Shown piece after piece: positions 58,187 through 64,000 of a stretch of DNA of 64,000 nucleotides. The stretch lies in contig NC_081410.1 in the NCBI RefSeq assembly GCF_030272615.1, forward strand, positions 142,198,849-142,262,848, written 5' to 3'. Numbering within the stretch: position 1 is the stretch's first letter; every line of letters begins with the position of its first letter. The notes below the pieces were generated by a model. The model did no database searches, had not been told where the DNA came from, and saw only the letters and a list, made by a program, of their open reading frames with translations. Made by a program: the position numbers and the translations under genes. This DNA comes from Cryptomeria japonica. Lineage: Eukaryota > Streptophyta > Pinopsida > Cupressales > Cupressaceae.

Positions 58187-59163
58187 CCATTCTTATTCAA
58201 TGACTCACATAGATGGGTGAAGAATTGCAAGAAATGTGCTCTCTTCTCTCGGAAGCAAAGACTAGCTGCCCTACCCCTTCATCCCATCCAAGCAGATCAA
58301 CCATTCGCCCAATGGGGTTTAGACTTCATTGGCATGATAAACCCACCTTCTAGTGCTGGCCATAAGTGGATCTTGGCCGCAACAGATTACTTCACTAGGT
58401 GGACAGAGGCAGTTGCATTGAGGGATGCTACTGAGGCCTCAGTGTTAGAATTCCTTGAGGGAATTGTGACAAGATTCGGTATCCCCTCTACCATCATATT
58501 AGACAATGCCAGGGCATTTGTTGGAACCCAAATCAATTCTTGGGCAGTTAAGCATGGTGTATACTTGAAGGCATCATCCAACTATTACCCTCAGGGTAAT
58601 GGCTTGGCTGAATCTTCCAACAAGAACCTCATCAGGATAATTAAAAGGACAATTGAAGACAATCAGAGGGCATGGCAAACTAAGTTGAGGACAGCCTTAT
58701 GGGTTGACAGGATCACACCCAAGAGGGCGATTGGTAATCCCCTTTCATGCTAGTATATGGGAAGGAAGCAAGACTCCCAACTTCCCTAGAGTTACCCTCT
58801 CTTGAACAAGCACATCAGCTGGAATTAATAGAGAATGATGCCATGACAGTAAGACTAGCTGAGTTGATGGAGTTGGAGGAGGTTAGAAGTCAGTCTATGC
58901 ATACACTTAAGACTCATCAAGGGCAGGTTAAGAAGGTTTTTGACAAAAAGGCTACTAATAGGGTCTTCAAAGAGGGAGATCTAGTTCTCAAGTGGGATGC
59001 AAACAGAGTCAAAGCTGGGCAACACTCCAAATTTGATGCTATCTGGAGTGGTCCATATGTCATTACTAGTTGCAAGGAGGCCAATGCATTTCATCTCTCC
59101 AAGCTTGATGGCGAAGTTCTTCCAATTCCAGTGAATGGGATTCATCTCAAACCTTGCTTCTAA
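58187..59163 (+). pseudogene. J Pol: integrase core and C-terminus
   Basis: Reads WVKNCKKCALFSRKQRLAAL (zinc-binding cysteines), GLDFIGMINPPSSAGHKW, AATDYFTRWTEAVAL (first D), IILDNARAFVG (second D), NGLAESSNKNL (E), so the DDE triad is intact in sequence. A frameshift near 58740 separates it from MLVYGKEARLP and the post-core GDLVLKWDANR, WSGPYVI, and it ends HLKPCF. No chromodomain. With the upstream RNase H this fits a Tat-like non-chromovirus gypsy lineage. Confidence 0.85.
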
Positions 59164-59392
59164 AGAGGGTGTTGATTACTATGGAAATATTAGACTAGAG
59201 GTTGTTTTGCTTTCATAAGTGTTTATCCACATGCCGCATTCTCCTTAAGAGGGTGTATGCTCTAGTTTTCAGTTTTCCTCCAAGTGATGGCACACATATG
59301 TTTGGGTCTTCCATGACTCAGTGCCCAATGGATGCTTAAGGCTTCTGGACTTCATGCTTAGCAGGCAAGCATCCCGCAGAAATTGCCAAAAA
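59164..59392 (+). other. J 3' untranslated spacer
   Basis: From the Pol stop to the LTR; non-coding. Two purine tracts (AAAGAGGG at 59162-59169 and TTAAGAGGG near 59250) precede TG dinucleotides and could be polypurine tracts, but the inverted-end match favours the LTR start at 59393. Confidence 0.5.
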
Positions 59393-61181
59393 TGTTGTCA
59401 TTTTATGACACCCTTGGTCCATCAGTCAAAACTGATCAGTGATATGTTCCATGGACTAGCGCTGCCCAGTTGATCAAGGAGAAAAGCAATGGAATTATGA
59501 AGTATGAAGTGTTGTCTTGTTAGAAGCAAGTTCCTAAGTCTTCCCAACTACGGTGACTCCGGTCTCCGAAGTTACCCCAGAACTCCGGAACCCCCAGGTT
59601 CCGAAGTTCCTTGTTCTTCTACCCCGAAACTCCGAAACCCACAAGTTTTGAAGCTCCTTGCTCTTCTACCCCGGAACTCCGGAACCCCCAAGTTCCCAAG
59701 TTCCTTGTTCTTCAACCCCGGAACTCCGGAACCCCCAGGTTCCCAAGTTCCTTGTTCTTCTACCTCGGAACTCCGGAACCCCCAAGTTCCGAAGTTCCTT
59801 GTTCTTCAACCCCAAAACACCGGAACCCCCAGGTTCCGAAGTTCCTAGTTCCTCTACCCCGGAACTCCGGAACCCCCAGGTTCCGAAGTTCCTTGTTCGT
59901 CTACCCCAGAACCCCGGAACCCCCTAGTTCTGAAGTTCCTTCTTCTTCTACCCCGGAAATCTGAAACTCCCAGGTTCTGAAGTTCCTTGTTCGTCAACCC
60001 CGAAACTCCGGAACCCCCAGGTTCCCAAGTTCCTTGTTCTTTTACCCCGGAACTCCGGAACTCTAGAACCCCCAGGTTCCTAAGTTCCTTCCCCAACTAC
60101 AGTGACCCCGGTCTCCGAAGTTCCCCAACTACGGTGACCCCGGTCTCCGAAGTTCCCCAGCTACGGTGACCCCGGTCTCTGAGGTTTTCCAAACTACTTC
60201 CGACTTGCAACACATCGACACTCGAAGCTTTAAATGCTCCGACAGCTTTGGTGACTTATGCACTTTTTTTGTGGAGCCACAGGGGTGCATTTAATGTTTT
60301 TGGTAGGATTTCCATCAAGGGAGGTACAGGGCCATGCTTGGTGACTTGCGTCATGCCTGACTTTGGAAGGTTAGTCAATCCACCTTCTCAGGATTGCCCT
60401 TTGTGGGTATGGCTAGGTTGCTTGCATGTACAAGTCAAGTGCATGCACTTCCCTGCACCTCCAGACTGACATGCAGGGGTCATGATCACCCTTGTGACCA
60501 TTTTCTATATAATGGCTATTATGGCCTCATTGTAAAGGGTTCTCTCCTTGCTGCCTTGAGCTTTCCTATGCTCTTTCTCTTCTCTTGAAGACTTGTAATT
60601 TTTGCATTTCTGCAACTGTAAGATTGGCTTTTGGCCTTATGATTAATTGAACAAAAAATCACCATTCTTGCCTCCTTCTAACCTATGTATGCTATGTATG
60701 CTCTCTTACCTTCATTATAGGTGTATGTCTTGTGAATTTTATCTCCATATATGCTGTGTTAACTTGTTTACTGAGTGTGACTTGTGGGAATTCTTCTCCC
60801 CTCTTGACACTTAGCAAACTCTAACCTCCATGCATGTGTTTGGGTCACTTATATAATTGAAGTTGTGCATCTTTTGGGTTTTTTAGTTGGTTCTTTGTGT
60901 CATTTTGGTAGGGAGAGGAACAATCTCTTCTTGGTGCATCACCTCCCTTTATTTCAAGCAGTTTTCTCTTCCCTTTACCTCTACAAGTTGTTGGGATAGG
61001 CTTAGGAGTTAGTTTTGAAGTATTGAGTTTGTTCAACACCTGCACCTGGATAGAGAAGGAAGTCAGCCTTCTCCGGAGATTCAACCCCCTTGCACAAGGT
61101 CCCACACTTCGGGGTTGTTTCCATGTTTCACAAGGTTGTTGAGTTGATAGCTCAGCAAGGGTGCAAGCTTTTGTGATAACA
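59393..61181 (+). repeat. 3' LTR of gypsy element J
   Basis: Begins TGTTGTCATTTTATGACA after a GCCAAAAA tract and ends TTGTGATAACA; TGTTGTCA and TGATAACA are inverted ends. 1789 bp. TATA box TCTATATAATGG near 60507. GTAAC at 61182-61186 should be the target duplication, but the 5' partner is lost with the 5' LTR start. It contains the 47-bp minisatellite absent from the 5' LTR. Confidence 0.8.
59575..60075 (+). repeat. 47-bp minisatellite in the J 3' LTR
   Basis: About ten units of 47 bases each with CCCCGGAACTCCGGAACCCC, CAGGTTCC(C/G)AAGTTCC and TTGTTCTTCTA; TTGTTCTTC words fall at 59611, 59658, 59705, 59752 and 59799. It is followed by three 30-base units CCCAACTACGGTGACCCCGG. The overlapping proline-rich open frames (59504-59964) are artefacts of the repeat. 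Confidence 0.9.
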
Positions 61182-61186
61182 GTAAC

Positions 61187-62160
61187 CAGTGGCAAAGAGG
61201 GGTTGTCATGTGGTCAGAGACCCATGGAGTCAAGGAGCCAGTTACAATCTCCCTGCCAGTCTTCCCAAAACAGAGAGGATATTTGAGTGTTTGAAAGCAT
61301 TAAGGTTTAGAGGGGAAGCATAGGGAGACCACCCATCTAAATATCTGGATGTTAGTACTGATAGTTTAGGCCAACCTATAATATATATATGCTTGCAGGT
61401 ATTGTGTATACATCCTTGTGATTGCAAGGTTATCCATAATCAAGCTATCGGTTGCAGGCTTAAAGTATGATCTGACTTCTGTTACGAGTCTTCCCTTTAT
61501 TGTAAATCATGCATATAATCAATTAATGCTAGTCAATGATCAATACGGAATTATATTCTCAGATTTAATCAGAAATGTCTCCTTAAAATAGAATTGATAG
61601 ATACTATAAACATATTAAATAGAATTATTACTGTTAATCCTTTGATTGGGGACATCACATTGCTATTATTGTTGTTATTATAGTTGTTAAGTTTTAAGAG
61701 GCAAAAGATTGTATTATACTAATTCACCCCCACCCACTCTCAATATAAGTGTGTGCTCTTCATATATATTGAAAACAAAGGAAAAGACCCATGTATAGAA
61801 CAAGCCTTGGTAAAATTGTGTATAGAGTGTCAATTGAAAGAGATAATGAGTTACCTCTATTATAAACAACAAATATGATCATCTGTTTGAAAGGGAGGAC
61901 AAAAAGAGAGAAAACCTTTTACTTAGAACTCAAAGAAATAGTAATCAAAATTGGTACCTACATGTCAAAAACCAAAAAACAAGTTCAATACATGTTAACT
62001 TCAATACAAATGATAGTTTCAATGTTCATAATCTATAAATTTCTTCTACGACTAAAGCTGAAAAAAAATTGCCACTATGTAGGTTCCTTGAATTGGATGG
62101 TCTTCATATAGCTTCTTGTTGAGGAACAATATCATCCTCAACAACATGATGTGAATGCAA
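61187..62160. other. LTR scraps right of J
   Basis: An LTR terminus GGGGACATCACA ends at 61659 (same motif family as E and G); its partner is not identified. ACTAATTCACCCCCACCCAC at 61716 resembles the U5 end of a copia LTR. A short frame at 61875-62111 has no motif. No gene. Confidence 0.4.
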
Positions 62161-62169
62161 TGAACCCCC

Positions 62170-62945
62170 ACTAGCGGCTCACCTTCTCAATCCTCATATG
62201 CTCCCACTTTTGCTTGCCATTCTGCTACCTCCCTCTCCAAATCTGTCATATTAGCCTCAATCATACACAATTCCACATCGACAACAACTGAATCAAAACT
62301 CAGATTGATGCCATTAAAGTCAAGCACCTTGTGCATCTCCCACCACTTTACCTTCTTTGCGCACAATTGAAGGTTGTAATGCTCGAAGCCAAGGTCCTTC
62401 AAGTACTTTTTGAGTCAACCTATTATGTTTCTTTGTGTGAATGGCCTCAAAACACGCCAATTGAGCTCATAACAAGAAGCACCACAAAGTTGAGGCAAAA
62501 AGTGCATGGAAAGAGTTTGAAGACCAAGTGTTTTTAGATAAACTTCCTACCATAAACCTACAAAGACATCTAACCTTCTATAGATTTTAAAAAACTTAAA
62601 ATTTAACGTAAACATATATGTTTTTTTACCTAGCTGCAAAGTAGTTATCCTATGTATGCATAAAGGTGAAGAAAACAATCTCCCCTTCACCCCTTATAAA
62701 CCAGTAACTCATCATGTATGATGTCTCTAAGATTTTCACCTAGAACCAACTTCTCCATACACGTGTTGAGACCAGTCATAACCTTTTCATTTGCTTTGAA
62801 TGAGAATATGTTTGTGGGGTTTGTTCCACTTTCAAGCAATGTGTCAGATGGATTCATATTTGTTTCTATTAAACCTATACAAATGTTCAATCATTTCTTT
62901 GGCCCTGTCCGTGGCCTCATGTATATTACATGGAGGTTTTATGCC
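62170..62945 (-). pseudogene. hAT transposase, C-terminal part (second locus)
   Basis: The minus strand reads NIHEATDRAKEMIEHLYRFN, FSFKANEKVMTGLNTCMEKL, IIHDELLVYKG, then CYELNWRVLRPFTQR and HYNLQLCAKKVK with an acidic tail MTDLEREVAEWQAK. These match, block for block, the hAT transposase fragment at 3643-4708 (YEAMDRAKESI, EVMEGLSTCIERM, NCERNWSLFEAIHT) but are distinct in sequence. The CERNW block has decayed to CYELNW and stops intervene. Dimerisation domain of a dead element. Confidence 0.7.
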
Positions 62946-62959
62946 CAAAAACCAACTAT

Positions 62960-63540
62960 ATAATCCTAACTAACTGTTCTAACACCTAAAACAAGAGAGT
63001 ATATAAAAATGAATCAAAAATTAAACTAAATCAAACATTTACAAAATCAGCAAATCATAAGATTACACAGTTCATATCAAAATACATCAGAGATTCTCTA
63101 TTCATGTATCAAGTTTATAGTTGTGAGCACTAGTCTTTAGTCATTGTTATGATGTGTAATAATTATCAATTGTTGCATAACAACTTCTATGTTGTTGCAC
63201 AACAACCTTCAATTGTTGCATAACAAGTTTTATGCTGTTACGCAACAGTCCTCAATCAATGCATAACAAGTTCTACTTGTTGCATAACAAATCAGTTTCA
63301 AACAATGTTTAAGTCTTCAATTTCTAGAATTGATTCTTAAAGATTTCAAGTCCAATGGTGATGGTTTTTGGCTGAAGATGTAACTTCAATGCACCCTTAT
63401 TACAAGGTTGATACTTATGTTGTTGCTAATATTCTTTATTTTTATATACAAGGGAGTGGAAACTTAAGTGTACAATTAATATATCAAAAAACCCCTTTTT
63501 TTTAAGAATCTTTTGATCAAAATATTACATTGAAGACCTC
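62960..63540. repeat. intervening AT-rich segment with TTGTTGCATAACAA repeats
   Basis: Between two hAT coding blocks. At 63165-63290 the near-palindrome TTGTTGCATAACAA or variants occurs about six times at intervals of 15-35 bases. It could be intron or a small insertion; no TSD identified. Confidence 0.55.
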
Positions 63541-64000
63541 CTGCACATTCTTAGCAAATATATCACAAAAAATGGTCTTCAAAACCCTCTTTGCTTCAGC
63601 GTTACTACAATAATGACTCTACAACCACCATTCCCTACTAAACATGATCTTAAGGTTGGGAAATGCAGCTTTGATACTCTACAAGGTGATCAAATTTGTC
63701 ACTAATTGAGTAACTTGCACGTGAGTTCAAGACCTATATGTGGTTGTAGATGTTTTTTTGTGACATTCCTTGCATCTTCAACCATGTTCTTCACCCAACT
63801 AAGTTTCTCAATATACTCAAGAAGGTCAAATGCGTGGGCCACACAAGGGCTCCAAAATGATGAAGGGTGTCTCCTCTAGCATTTTACCAACTAAGACTAG
63901 TTGCATAGTTCATTGTCATATGGATAATTTTCTCCATCACTACCTCATTCAACAAGTTGCACAATATCTCAGCATTTTTTACTTCACTAGAGTATCAACT
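63540..64000 (-). pseudogene. hAT transposase, central part (second locus), runs off the window
   Basis: With frame changes the minus strand gives NAEILCNLLNEVVMEKIIHM, MNYATSLS, GMSQKNIYNHI, QLVTNLITL, FPNLKIMFSREWW and NAEAKRVLKTIF, matching the order of hAT catalytic-domain blocks (..VTDNA.., ..FIYNH.., ITRFATNFLTLQSL, ..MFTS..W). It is upstream of 62170-62945 on the same strand, so one transposase gene continues past 64000. Multiple stops. Confidence 0.65.

Noticed and set aside
59504-59964. Three overlapping proline-rich open frames
   Set aside because: They are the three reading frames of a 47-bp minisatellite (47 is not a multiple of three) inside the J 3' LTR.

Overview
The window looks like intergenic or intronic DNA of a plant with a very large, repeat-filled nuclear genome, probably a conifer or other gymnosperm. 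That assignment is inference, from the repeat density, plant-type LTR, LINE, SINE and hAT families, and two exons resembling a plant mitochondrial ferredoxin (adrenodoxin) reductase. Nothing bacterial is present. No intact host gene is visible: nearly all recognisable sequence is transposable elements, many inserted into one another, with boundaries readable from target-site duplications (TSDs).

Layout. 1-112: end of an LTR that landed in a Ty1/copia RNase H; the copia remnant and its 3' LTR run to 1522. 1821-5080: a 5'-truncated LINE on the minus strand with a near-perfect 23-bp TSD, itself split by a 1650-bp hAT element (3278-4927, 8-bp TSD) carrying broken transposase exons. 5104-17130: AT-rich sequence with few landmarks: a solo-LTR-like repeat (10922-12363), the reductase exons (13412-13557 and perhaps 13669-13711), a 110-bp tandem duplication and a complete tRNA-derived SINE with a 16-bp TSD (16397-16724).

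17130-48715 is one deep nest. Its oldest layer is a chromovirus-type Ty3/gypsy pol on the minus strand, cut in two (48715-47861 and 17582-17130). Into it went LTR element C (17583-47860), then E (20559-47391), then B (22254-47032). B once carried a long open reading frame, now in three pieces because A (35732-43498) and F (25354-34541) landed inside it. F holds two solo LTRs, G1 and G2, and G2 holds a 632-bp hAT-like element. Element A still has an uninterrupted 1059-codon frame whose relative is the broken frame of B. A and B lack internal terminal repeats, have TG...CA ends with 5-bp TSDs, and both have a TATA box about 0.75 kb from the 3' end. They read best as giant (about 7.8 kb) solo LTRs with a protein frame inside U3. 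I regard this as the most interesting system here.

48716-61181: remnants, then a younger Ty3/gypsy element J on the plus strand (LTRs, primer binding site, gag, protease, RNase H, reverse transcriptase, degenerate second RNase H, integrase), broken by several stops and frameshifts. It has an unusual domain order, with an RNase H between protease and RT, and a 47-bp minisatellite expanded only in the 3' LTR. 61182-64000: LTR scraps and a second hAT transposase pseudogene running off the right edge.

All calls come from reading the sequence. TSDs and continuity of interrupted reading frames are direct observations; family names rest on remembered domain motifs; the solo-LTR reading of A and B is inference.
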